A program made the translations under genes and the position numbers. This document shows, piece after piece, positions 1-7,347 of a stretch of 64,000 bases of DNA. Location of the stretch: positions 62,001-126,000 of the forward strand of contig JAGAVJ010000021.1 in the NCBI GenBank assembly GCA_017942005.1, given 5' to 3'. Under the pieces are notes generated by a model. The model ran no database searches, had not been told where the DNA came from, and saw only the letters and a list, made by a program, of their open reading frames with translations. Position 1 is the stretch's first letter. Each line of letters begins with the position of its first letter. Source of the stretch: Clostridia bacterium. Lineage in GTDB: Bacteria > Bacillota > Clostridia > Oscillospirales > CAG-272.

Positions 1-559
1 AATCCGCAATTGTTGTATATTTTTCCTTTGTTGCGGTCTTGACCATGTCGTCGGTCAGGGTGTCGGGTGTGACTGAGGTGGTGACGGAGGCAACGTTTAG
101 TGTCAGTACGGCATCCTTGCCGGCAAGTGCGGCGTCTGTATAATCATCCGGCAGCTTGACGGTGATTTCCTTTGTCTCGCCGGCGGTAATGCCGCTCATG
201 GCTTCTGTCAGCGCTTCATAGTCTGTCGTGCTGGAGCCGACGATAAAGACCGCATCTGTCTTTGCAAGACTTTCGACAGCGGCGCCGTCTACCTGGGCTG
301 TCAGAGAATAGGTGATTTTGTTTCCATCTTCAGCAGCAGCGCCGGTATCAACGTCATACTTGTTCTGGTTCAGAATGGAGTCGTGCTGAGATTCCATATT
401 TTCCTTGATTTCAGCGACACTGACTTCAATTCCTTTGTAATTGCCGAGCGTTACATAATTGTTAAGATCATATTGGTACATAGCATCGTTGTTTCCGCAC
501 GAGGAAAGCGCTGCTGCGCTTAACGCGGAAACCGTGAGCAGAATGAACACTTTTTTCAT
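1..559 (-). CDS. Lipoprotein with trigger-factor/FKBP-like domain (C-terminus outside window)
   Basis: An open frame starts with ATG at 559 and runs off the left edge, giving 186 visible residues. The first ~21 residues form a lipoprotein signal peptide (MKKVFILL start, hydrophobic core, lipobox LSSC followed by GNND), so the protein is probably lipid-anchored outside the membrane. Next comes DLNNYVTLGNYKGIEV, the opening typical of trigger-factor-like lipoproteins. A stretch resembling an FKBP-type prolyl isomerase domain follows (GITAGETKEITVKLPDDY, then ALAGKDAVLTLNV). Family knowledge suggests a secreted peptidyl-prolyl isomerase or foldase. The catalytic pocket cannot be judged without the missing C-terminus. 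It has its own promoter (606-634) and reads away from the Ca2+ ATPase. Confident about the lipoprotein signal, fairly confident about the family. Confidence 0.8.
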   Translation of the reverse strand, partial: MKKVFILLTVSALSAAALSSCGNNDAMYQYDLNNYVTLGNYKGIEVSVAEIKENMESQHDSILNQNKYDVDTGAAAEDGNKITYSLTAQVDGAAVESLAKTDAVFIVGSSTTDYEALTEAMSGITAGETKEITVKLPDDYTDAALAGKDAVLTLNVASVTTSVTPDTLTDDMVKTATKEKYTTIAD

Positions 560-605
560 TTTGAATATGAGATCCTTTCTTTTCGTGTTTTTGCATATTA
601 ATTTT

Positions 606-634
606 AGTATACCACATATTTATGAAAAAGTAAA
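606..634 (-). promoter_or_regulatory. Sigma-A promoter for the FKBP-like lipoprotein
   Basis: On the minus strand TTTACT (634-629) and TATACT (611-606) are separated by 17 bases, about 47 bases upstream of the lipoprotein start. Both boxes are one mismatch from consensus. The rest of 560-874 holds a repeat (about 720-781) and the leader of the P-type ATPase. I see no gene there. Confidence 0.7.
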
Positions 635-719
635 GGCTTTTTGCGTCTTTTATTTGATTTCTGAATGTTGAAAATCTGATTTTTTGAAGTTCTTTAAAAT
701 TTAGAAGAAAAATAAATTT

Positions 720-781
720 GAAAAAGTTTTGGTCAAGCTTTTTCAAAAGCTTGCGGGGTGGAGGGCGCGCAGCCCTCCTTG
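720..781 (+). repeat. Dispersed hairpin repeat, 'AAAAGTTTTtG' family, divergent copy
   Basis: The segment begins AAAAAGTTTTGG. It holds two hairpins: AAGCTTTTTC/AAAAGCTT and GGAGGGC/GCCCTCC. The head and the GCGGGGTGGAG section match the copies at 11281 and 47874, while the stems differ. It lies between the divergently transcribed lipoprotein and the P-type ATPase. No T-run follows the stems, so it is not a standard intrinsic terminator. Confidence 0.5.
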
Positions 782-874
782 TTCTCCTCTCTCCGAACGT
801 TCTCAAAAGAATAAACTGTTATGTGTACGCATATATTGTTTGCAAATCCGAAAAGAAAGGACGATCGATTCATT

Positions 875-3688
875 ATGCAGAATACAGTAGAAATGCAGAC
901 CATGAAACAACGAATACAACCGCAGAAATTCCGCACACGAAAAAGCAGCAAGCGTACAAAAGAAACGGAAAAAGAAACTGTACCGCAAATTCCGATACAA
1001 AATTGCAGTCTGTTTGGCTTGACCGATGAGGAAGCCGCAGAAAACAGAAAACGATATGGCTCCAATGCCCTGTCGCGCGCCAAACGGACGCCGTTTTTTT
1101 ATAAATTTCTTGAGGGCTTTCGTGATCCCATCATCAAAATTCTGCTTTGTGCGCTTGGCATCAACTGTTTGTTTTTATTCCGTACCTTTGATCTCTGGGA
1201 AACACTTGGCATTGCAGCTGCAATTCTGTGCGCAACGCTGATTTCGGCGCTTTCGGAGCGCGGCGGGGAGGTGGCATTTGAAAAATTACAGGCAGAGGCT
1301 GCAAAAACCACCTGCCTTTGCAGACGCGGCGGAAAAAACGGACAGGATGTCACCATGTCGGCAGATCTGCTTTGCGCGGGAGATGTCGTGTCGTTGTCCG
1401 CAGGAGAGCGGATTCCCGCAGACGGCATCTTAATCCGCGGTACACTGCGCGTCAGCATGGCGGCATTGAACGGAGAAGGCAGGGAAACGGAACGGACCGC
1501 ACAGAGACTGTCCTCCTTTGGCAGAGAATTTCAAGGGAATACATGGTCGCCGGATGACAACCGGCTGTTGTTCCGCGGCGCCGTTGTGACATGGGGTGAA
1601 GGGCAGATGCTGTGCCTGCGTGTCGGAGACAATACCCTGTTTGGTACCCTGACGGGGGAATTGCAGACAGAAACGCGGGAAAGTCCGCTCAGGACAAGAC
1701 TATCCAAGCTGGCACGGCAGATGTCGGCGGTGGGATACTGTGCGGCGGCAGCGGTCGCGCTTTCCTATCTTGTCAATACCTTTTTTATTGATGCCGGATG
1801 TTCGCTTGCAGGAACAAAGCTTTTGCTGTCCGATCCCGCATTTGTGCTGTCTTCCCTGACCCATGCGCTGATGCTTGCAACCACAATGATTGTCGTTGCG
1901 GTACCGGAAGGATTGCCAATGATGATTTCCGTTGTGCTGTCTGCTAATATCAAGCGAATGCAGCGAGATAATGTTCTTGTGCGCAAGCCTGTGGGCATTG
2001 AAACTGCCGGAAGTCTCAATGTCCTGTTCTGTGACAAAACCGGAACACTGACCTGCGGCAAACCGGTTGTAACCGAGGTAATCACAGGTGACGGAACCCG
2101 ATATGCGGGATTTTCCACGCTGAAAACACGCGTACCCGGAATTGCGCATCATTATGCGGTATCGGCGGTATGCAATACGCAAAGCCATGTGGTACAAGGG
2201 GAAACACATGCCATTACCGCACATGGCGGAAATGCAACAGACCGTGCAATTCTGGAAAGTATTTTGCAGGTTCCCGGCTATATGGAAGGGATTCCCGGAC
2301 GGGATGATGTCTCCATGCGGGTGCCGTTTGACTCTGAAAAAAAATATTCGCTCGCGCGCGTCGGAGGGGTCACATACATCAAAGGAGCGCCGGAGGTGGT
2401 GCTGCGCGGATGCACTGCGGCGTATGCAGGTTCGGACACAACGGGAAGCCGTATTCCCTTTGACCGCAAAAAAATAGATTTGGAAATGCAGAAAACCATG
2501 CAGCATGCGGGGCGCGTGATTGCGCTGTGTACGGAAGAGCGAGACGGGGAGAGGGTCTTTGTCTGTTTGATCTGCATTCGTGACGATCTGCGCAGAGGCG
2601 CAAAGCAGGCGGTTTCGGGTTTGCAGCGTGCAGGAATCCGCGTTGTCATGATTACAGGAGACAACAGGGAAACGGCTGCGGCGATTGCCAGGGAAGCGGG
2701 GATTCTGACAGCGAAGGACAATGCGGAAGAGGCAATTCTCACATCGGGTGAACTTGCAGCCCTTGACGATGCAGCGCTTGCCAAACAGCTTGTACACCTG
2801 CGTGTGATCGCGCGTGCACTGCCGCAGGATAAGAGCCGGCTTGTGCGCATTGCACAGGAGCAGAACATGACAGTCGGCATGACCGGGGATGGGGTCAATG
2901 ACGCACCTGCACTGAAAATTGCAGATGTTGGATTCGCGCTCGGCGGCGGCACAGAGGTGGCACAGGAAGCAGGGGATATTGTCATCCTTGACGACAATAT
3001 CGTTTCCATTGCAAAGGCGGTATTATACGGACGCACCATTTTCAAAAGCATCCGGAAATTTATTATGTTCCAGATGACCACCAATTTGACTGCGGTCGGT
3101 ATTTCCGTTTTGTGTCCGATTTTCGGCATTGATACGCCGGTCACCGTTTTGCAGATGCTGTGGATCAACTTGATCATGGATACGCTCGGTTCTCTTGCCT
3201 TTGCAGGAGAAGCGCCTGCTCCGGATGCAATGAAGGAAAAGCCCAAGCGGCGGGATGCGCCGATTATGAATCGCTATATGGCATGGCGGATTGCGCTTGT
3301 CGGCGGATATTTACTCACGCTCTGTCTGTGGTTTGTACACAGTGAGGCAATGCGTGAACATTTTACCTTTTATGAAACACCGGTACATTTTCTCGGCGCA
3401 TTCTTTGCTCTGTTTATTTTTGCAGATATCGCAAACTCCATCTCTGCACGTACCACACATGTCAATCCATTTTACAGACTGTCCCGCAACCGCGCGTTTG
3501 TGGTCATCTTCTCCGGCATTATTGCAGTACAGCTGTTGATTATCTATTTCGGCAGAAGCATCTTCCGCACCTGGCCCTTATCGCCAGCGGACCTCTGTCT
3601 GATTCTATTGCTTGCATCAACGGTACTTCTGTACAGCATGCTTGTCAAAGCAATCCTTGGCGCAAGATTCCGTGGGAACACCGTATAA
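875..3688 (+). CDS. Calcium-transporting P-type ATPase, PMCA-like
   Basis: A 937-residue P2-type ATPase that would export Ca2+ across the cytoplasmic membrane at the cost of ATP. The phosphorylation motif CDKTGTLT, the hinge TGDGVNDAPALK, the M4 ion-site VPEGLP and the M6 signature NLIMDTLGSLA are all present. The last of these matches plasma-membrane-type (PMCA, P2B) pumps better than SERCA types. The actuator-domain loop, usually TGES, reads NGEG here, so the catalytic glutamate is kept but both flanking positions are changed. The ATG at 875 was chosen because AGAAAGG lies 14 bases upstream. The frame is open to 821, but no Shine-Dalgarno precedes that ATG. The first ~50 residues are basic and probably cytoplasmic. 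A strong hairpin follows the stop. It appears monocistronic. Confidence 0.9.
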   Translation: MQNTVEMQTMKQRIQPQKFRTRKSSKRTKETEKETVPQIPIQNCSLFGLTDEEAAENRKRYGSNALSRAKRTPFFYKFLEGFRDPIIKILLCALGINCLFLFRTFDLWETLGIAAAILCATLISALSERGGEVAFEKLQAEAAKTTCLCRRGGKNGQDVTMSADLLCAGDVVSLSAGERIPADGILIRGTLRVSMAALNGEGRETERTAQRLSSFGREFQGNTWSPDDNRLLFRGAVVTWGEGQMLCLRVGDNTLFGTLTGELQTETRESPLRTRLSKLARQMSAVGYCAAAAVALSYLVNTFFIDAGCSLAGTKLLLSDPAFVLSSLTHALMLATTMIVVAVPEGLPMMISVVLSANIKRMQRDNVLVRKPVGIETAGSLNVLFCDKTGTLTCGKPVVTEVITGDGTRYAGFSTLKTRVPGIAHHYAVSAVCNTQSHVVQGETHAITAHGGNATDRAILESILQVPGYMEGIPGRDDVSMRVPFDSEKKYSLARVGGVTYIKGAPEVVLRGCTAAYAGSDTTGSRIPFDRKKIDLEMQKTMQHAGRVIALCTEERDGERVFVCLICIRDDLRRGAKQAVSGLQRAGIRVVMITGDNRETAAAIAREAGILTAKDNAEEAILTSGELAALDDAALAKQLVHLRVIARALPQDKSRLVRIAQEQNMTVGMTGDGVNDAPALKIADVGFALGGGTEVAQEAGDIVILDDNIVSIAKAVLYGRTIFKSIRKFIMFQMTTNLTAVGISVLCPIFGIDTPVTVLQMLWINLIMDTLGSLAFAGEAPAPDAMKEKPKRRDAPIMNRYMAWRIALVGGYLLTLCLWFVHSEAMREHFTFYETPVHFLGAFFALFIFADIANSISARTTHVNPFYRLSRNRAFVVIFSGIIAVQLLIIYFGRSIFRTWPLSPADLCLILLLASTVLLYSMLVKAILGARFRGNTV

Positions 3689-3699
3689 ACCATAATAAC

Positions 3700-3747
3700 A
3701 AAGAATGGCTGCTGTATCTGGTAACAGATAAGGCAGCCATTCTTTAT
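3700..3747 (+). terminator. Terminator hairpin after the P-type ATPase
   Basis: Twelve bases after the stop, AAGAATGGCTG pairs with CAGCCATTCTT around an inner TATCTG/CAGATA stem. Only a short T-rich tail follows (CTTTAT), so it may act in both directions or stabilise the transcript end. Confidence 0.65.
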
Positions 3748-3757
3748 GAAATATGAC

Positions 3758-3794
3758 GGGAACTGTTGCAAGTTGAAAACTTGCAACAGTTCCC
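3758..3794. repeat. Hairpin with TTGCAAGTTGAAAACTTGCAA core, copy 1
   Basis: A perfect inverted repeat: GGGAACTGTTGCAAG and CTTGCAACAGTTCCC around TTGAAAA. The inner stem and loop are nearly identical to the hairpin at 52596-52632, 49 kb away, while the outer stem base differs (GGGAACTG versus GGGGGCTG). It lies between convergent genes, so a terminator role is likely. Confidence 0.65.
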
Positions 3795-3860
3795 GCAAAC
3801 CTCTTTCAAAAAACTTTATTTTGTATATCATTTTATACAATAATTATCATAAATATAATC

Positions 3861-3950
3861 GTATAAAAGTTTTTGGGGGATGCCTAAGCGGCGGGAGGGC
3901 TGTCGCATTACATGCTCCATCCTTAACAAAAACGCCCCAAGAGCGTTTTT
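3861..3950 (+). repeat. Dispersed hairpin repeat, 'AAAAGTTTTTG' family
   Basis: It starts TATAAAAGTTTTTGGGGGAT and continues GCCTAAGCGGCGGG, then AAAAACGCCCCAAGAGCG. The same three blocks occur in the reverse orientation at 13821-13892 (GAGGGATGCCTTAGCGGCGG and CGCCCCAAGAGCG). It sits directly downstream of the SleB-like gene (convergent with the ATPase) and may help end both transcripts. Confidence 0.6.
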
Positions 3951-3951
3951 A

Positions 3952-4884
3952 TTAAGAATAAAAGTCATGGCAGCCGATGGTGAAAAGTGCGGTTCTGTTT
4001 TCCACAATCCAGAAGCTGCTTGCAATGGAGGGATCAAGGAAGTAAAGTGCATCGGGGGACAGGGAACAGCCGTCAAGAATCAGCTTTGCGGCGAGAATGC
4101 TTTCCTTGGATGGCGTTTGATAAATGGCGCCGTTGACGGTTGGTGTAAACTGGACGGCGTACTTGTTGTCAAAAATCACATCGTATAAATTATCCGGGAA
4201 CGATTCGTCTTTCACGCGGTTCATAATAACGCTGCCGACTGCAAGCTGTCCGCGGAGCGATTGGTCTCCTGCCTCGGCATACAGAATGCGCGACAGCCAG
4301 TCGACATCGTCTTTGTCATAATATTCGTCACCGGATAGGATGGTACCGCTGCCGGATGTGATTTCCACACGTTTTTTGGCATCGTTCCATGCGATGCTGC
4401 CGCCCATTGCGCGGACTGCTGTCCGCAGCGGAACATAGGTTGTACCGTCGAGCAGCTCATTTTCCGCCGGATATAAGCCGGATAAGGCAAGATACCGTTC
4501 ATTTGCTGTAATGTAGCATTCCCCCGGCTTTGCGGATAGGGAGAGCGCATCGGTTTTTACATTTGCCGTCTGTGTTTTGCTGTCCCAGTATACATGAGCG
4601 TCCGGTATCAAAAGTTCCGCTATGATGCGCAGCGGCATGTAGGTGACACCGTTTTGGATGACGTATGCATAATAACCGGTTTCATGTCCGTCCAGATATA
4701 CCGGCGTGACGGAATATTCTGTCTGTGTGACAGCGGCAGCTTTATAGGTTTCGGAATCGATTTGTACGCCGGATGCGGCATGCGCTGTCAGCGCGATTGT
4801 ACCGGATAAAAGGGATGAAATAACGAATCCTGCAAGGAGTTTGCGAATGTTGTTTTTCTGTCGTCGGATATGTTCGTGTTTCAT
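3952..4884 (-). CDS. Secreted SleB/CwlJ-type cell-wall hydrolase with copper-amine-oxidase-like repeats
   Basis: A 310-residue protein. The N-terminus is a signal peptide (basic HIRRQKNNIRK, hydrophobic core, AHAASG). Two stalk-like segments of the copper-amine-oxidase N-terminal type follow (VTYMPLRIIAELL and TYVPLRTAVRAMGG), a non-enzymatic module common in clostridial secreted proteins. The C-terminal ~120 residues match the hydrolase_2 family: LSRILYAEAGDQSLRGQLAV holds the presumed catalytic Glu, followed by VIMNRV. Relatives SleB/CwlJ cleave spore cortex peptidoglycan. Here it could act in germination or in vegetative wall turnover. The start at 4884 has a clear GAAAGGA Shine-Dalgarno. 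The frame is open nine codons further up without one. It is transcribed from its own promoter, divergent from mutY. Confidence 0.88.
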   Translation of the reverse strand: MKHEHIRRQKNNIRKLLAGFVISSLLSGTIALTAHAASGVQIDSETYKAAAVTQTEYSVTPVYLDGHETGYYAYVIQNGVTYMPLRIIAELLIPDAHVYWDSKTQTANVKTDALSLSAKPGECYITANERYLALSGLYPAENELLDGTTYVPLRTAVRAMGGSIAWNDAKKRVEITSGSGTILSGDEYYDKDDVDWLSRILYAEAGDQSLRGQLAVGSVIMNRVKDESFPDNLYDVIFDNKYAVQFTPTVNGAIYQTPSKESILAAKLILDGCSLSPDALYFLDPSIASSFWIVENRTALFTIGCHDFYS

Positions 4885-4992
4885 AAAAATTCCTTTCTTT
4901 GGAGTTTTCAATAGCGGATACCATAGAAGTACGGCAAAAGAGCATGCGGAAAATGAAGGAAAAAAGGGGGATGCATCCTACCTTCGGTTTTT

Positions 4993-5021
4993 ATTATACA
5001 GCATATCACGAATTGGTGCAA
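4993..5021 (-). promoter_or_regulatory. Sigma-A promoter for the SleB-like hydrolase
   Basis: On the minus strand TTGCAC (5021-5016), a 17-base spacer and a perfect TATAAT (4998-4993), about 110 bases upstream of the start codon. The mutY promoter reads away from it 67 bases further right. The 4885-5197 gap holds these two promoters and no gene that I can support. Confidence 0.75.
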
Positions 5022-5087
5022 CCCTCAAATACAGGAAATACAGGAAAAATCTGGATGCTTCTGCTTTTCGCGATTCTGCATTTTTTC

Positions 5088-5116
5088 TTGACTTTTTTTA
5101 GGCTTTATAGTATAAT
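5088..5116 (+). promoter_or_regulatory. Sigma-A promoter for mutY
   Basis: TTGACT at 5088-5093, 17 bases, then TATAAT at 5111-5116. It lies about 80 bases before the mutY start codon and probably also drives the hydrolase gene at 6290. Confidence 0.8.
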
Positions 5117-5197
5117 GGAAGTGAAATAAAGATGGCATTGTATCAAAAAAGAGAACCTGCGTTTATCGCAATGCAGAACGAGAGAGATTGTTAAAAA

Positions 5198-6274
5198 ATG
5201 GAAAATACCCAAATACTTTCAGAAATTGTCACACCGCTGTTATATTGGTATCCCACAGTGGCAAGAGATTTACCGTGGAGACGGGAACCGACACCATATC
5301 ATGTATGGATTTCGGAGATTATGCTGCAGCAGACACGTGTGGAAGCGGTCAAGGGATATTACGAGCGGTTTTTACGTGCATTCCCGAATGTGGAAGCGTT
5401 GGCAGCAGCAGACGATGATGCGCTGAATAAGGTATGGCAGGGACTGGGTTACTACAGCCGCGCACGGAACTTGAAAAAGGCGGCAGAAGAAATCGTGACA
5501 CAGTATCAGAAAACCATTCCCGGGGAACTGGACGCACTTCGTTCTTTGCCCGGCATCGGCGCCTATACGGCAGGCGCCATTGCATCGATTGCGTTTGGCC
5601 AGCCGACGCCGGCTGTGGACGGAAATGTTCTGCGTGTGGTCACACGGCTTCTTTTATGTCGGGATGACGTTGCAAAACAGTCAACAAAAGACGCGGTTAC
5701 AGATGCACTTGCATCGGTATACCCCAGAATTCCGGAGGAAGCTTCCGCAATGACCCAGGCACTGATGGAGCTTGGTGCAACGGTGTGTGTGCCGAACGGT
5801 ACGCCGCATTGTGAAGACTGTCCGCTTCAAACCCTTTGTCTTGCGCATCAGGCAGGCTGTGAGATGGAACTGCCGCAGAAATCGCCCAAGCCGCCGCGCA
5901 CACAGGCTGAAAAAACGGTGCTGCTTCTCTGTCGGGAAAACCGGTACGCCATTCGCCGCCGGCCGGAAAAGGGATTGCTTGCGGGACTTTGGGAATTCCC
6001 GTCCGCAGACGGTTTTCTGACAAAAGAGGAAGCCCGGGCATGGATTTTGGACCGCGGATTTACCGTTGTGAAGATGCAGACGCTGTGTCCGGCGAAGCAT
6101 ATTTTTACACATATCGAGTGGCAGATGCGCGGCTTTCTGTGCGAGGTCACAGGAGGGGAAGCGGGAAATGCGGAGGAGGAACTGTATTTTGCCAGCAGTG
6201 ATGAAATTACGTCGGTGTATTCCATTCCAAGTGCGTTTAAAGCTTATCTGAAATTAATCGAAATTAAAGAATAG
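5198..6274 (+). CDS. mutY: A/G-specific adenine glycosylase MutY
   Basis: A 358-residue enzyme that removes adenine mispaired with 8-oxoguanine or G in base-excision repair. The HhH-GPD core is clear: ISEIMLQQTRVEAV and VWQGLGYYSRARNL near the N-terminus, and the helix-hairpin-helix LRSLPGIGAYTAGAIASIAF with catalytic Asp in PAVDGNVLRV. The 4Fe-4S cluster motif C-x6-C-x2-C-x5-C is intact (VCVPNGTPHCEDCPLQTLC). The C-terminal ~120 residues are the Nudix-like 8-oxoG recognition domain (KGLLAGLWEFP). Length is normal for the family. The start at 5198 is preceded by a weak GAGAGA. The hydrolase gene follows after 15 bases, so the two are probably co-transcribed. Confidence 0.95.
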   Translation: MENTQILSEIVTPLLYWYPTVARDLPWRREPTPYHVWISEIMLQQTRVEAVKGYYERFLRAFPNVEALAAADDDALNKVWQGLGYYSRARNLKKAAEEIVTQYQKTIPGELDALRSLPGIGAYTAGAIASIAFGQPTPAVDGNVLRVVTRLLLCRDDVAKQSTKDAVTDALASVYPRIPEEASAMTQALMELGATVCVPNGTPHCEDCPLQTLCLAHQAGCEMELPQKSPKPPRTQAEKTVLLLCRENRYAIRRRPEKGLLAGLWEFPSADGFLTKEEARAWILDRGFTVVKMQTLCPAKHIFTHIEWQMRGFLCEVTGGEAGNAEEELYFASSDEITSVYSIPSAFKAYLKLIEIKE

Positions 6275-6289
6275 AAAAGAGGAAACGCT

Positions 6290-7027
6290 ATGATTTTTGA
6301 GTATACCTTGTCACAATATCACGGTTATGAGCGCCGTGACTTTTCCTTTGCCGGACATGCGGCAACAGTCATTATCCCTGAAAAGGCGCGGGAGGGGGTG
6401 TCGTGGGTATGGCGTGCAGAATTCCTCGGTGCATTTGATTCTGTCGATGTGGAGCTTTTGCGCCGTGGGTGGCATCTTGTGTATTATGCGGTGTCCAATA
6501 TGTTTGGCTCGCCTGCATCGATTGCAAAGATGAAGCACTTTTACAATTTCCTTGTACCGGAATTCGGACTGTCTCCCAAATGCGATTTGTTCGGATTTTC
6601 GCGCGGCGGGCTATATGCCTTCAATTTTACATGCGCATATCCGGAATGCGTATCGGTGCTGTACCTTGACGCGCCGGTGCTCGACATGCGTGACTGGCCG
6701 TGTGATGCACGCTATGCAGGCAGCTTTGACTATGAGGAATGCCCAAAGCAGTACGGCATGTCACGGGATGCGTTCTTTGCCGATGAACACTTGCAGCCGG
6801 TAGACCGTGTGGCTTCGCTGTGCAAAACAGGTGTTCCGGTACTGCTGATTGCAGGCGCAGACGACAAAACGGTGCAGTATCGCCGCAACGGTCAGCGGCT
6901 TGCAGACGCATTGTTTTCTCTCGGGTATGATTATATGGAAATTGTGAAACCCGGATGTGATCACCATCCGCACAGCATAGAAGACCCGGCGCCTGCGGCA
7001 GATTTTATTGAGCGGCATCGGACATAA
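6290..7027 (+). CDS. Alpha/beta hydrolase family protein
   Basis: A 245-residue cytoplasmic protein with no signal peptide. The nucleophile elbow is LFGFSRGGLYAF (G-x-S-x-G, Ser in GFSRG). LLIAGADDKTVQY carries the likely acid Asp and GCDHHPHSIEDP the likely catalytic His, so the Ser-Asp-His triad can be assembled. Strands such as WHLVYYAVSNMFGSP fit the fold. The substrate cannot be read from sequence; relatives include small esterases and peptidase-like hydrolases. GAGGAAA precedes the ATG by seven bases. It lies 15 bases after mutY and is followed by a dispersed hairpin repeat. Confidence 0.8.
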   Translation: MIFEYTLSQYHGYERRDFSFAGHAATVIIPEKAREGVSWVWRAEFLGAFDSVDVELLRRGWHLVYYAVSNMFGSPASIAKMKHFYNFLVPEFGLSPKCDLFGFSRGGLYAFNFTCAYPECVSVLYLDAPVLDMRDWPCDARYAGSFDYEECPKQYGMSRDAFFADEHLQPVDRVASLCKTGVPVLLIAGADDKTVQYRRNGQRLADALFSLGYDYMEIVKPGCDHHPHSIEDPAPAADFIERHRT

Positions 7028-7032
7028 AATCA

Positions 7033-7107
7033 TGTGAGTTCGATGGATTTTTTGGGGGAAACTTTTCCCCAAAAAAAGATTTTCCAAAAACCCATATCAA
7101 AAAACTT
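7033..7107 (+). repeat. Dispersed hairpin repeat, reverse orientation
   Basis: It begins GAGTTCGATGGA, the end also seen at 47871, and closes CAAAAAACTTGAAA. The inner hairpin is GGGGAAACTTTTCCCC followed by a run of A. Read on the minus strand it resembles the segment at 13913-13985 (AAGTTTTTTGA, then GAAAATCTTTTT, then GGGGAAAAGTTTCCC). Confidence 0.5.
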
Positions 7108-7207
7108 GAAACCGGGCAAAAGGAACAAAGTACATTCCGGTGTGTGCTGTTTACAGAAAATTTCCGAAAATTCCATAAAAAGATTCCGCAAAATTCTTGT
7201 TTATCTC

Positions 7208-7236
7208 TTTACAATCGGGTGAAAATATGGTACAAT
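7208..7236 (+). promoter_or_regulatory. Sigma-A promoter for pyruvate:ferredoxin oxidoreductase
   Basis: TTTACA at 7208-7213 and TACAAT at 7231-7236 are separated by exactly 17 bases. A leader of about 100 bases follows before the strong Shine-Dalgarno AGGAGG. The rest of the 7028-7347 gap holds the hairpin repeat. Confidence 0.8.
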
Positions 7237-7347
7237 ATATAGGAATCCGGATAAAAATGAGGTTGGGGATTTTTGGAGAACATATGTGTCACAAAAACAG
7301 CAGCTTCAAGTTTTATACTGAATATTTTTTAGGAGGATATCACTCAC

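Noticed and set aside
1700..3246. Long minus-strand frames opposite the P-type ATPase (365 and 322 codons)
   Set aside because: They overlap a clear coding gene, have low-complexity arginine/serine-rich products and no ribosome sites.
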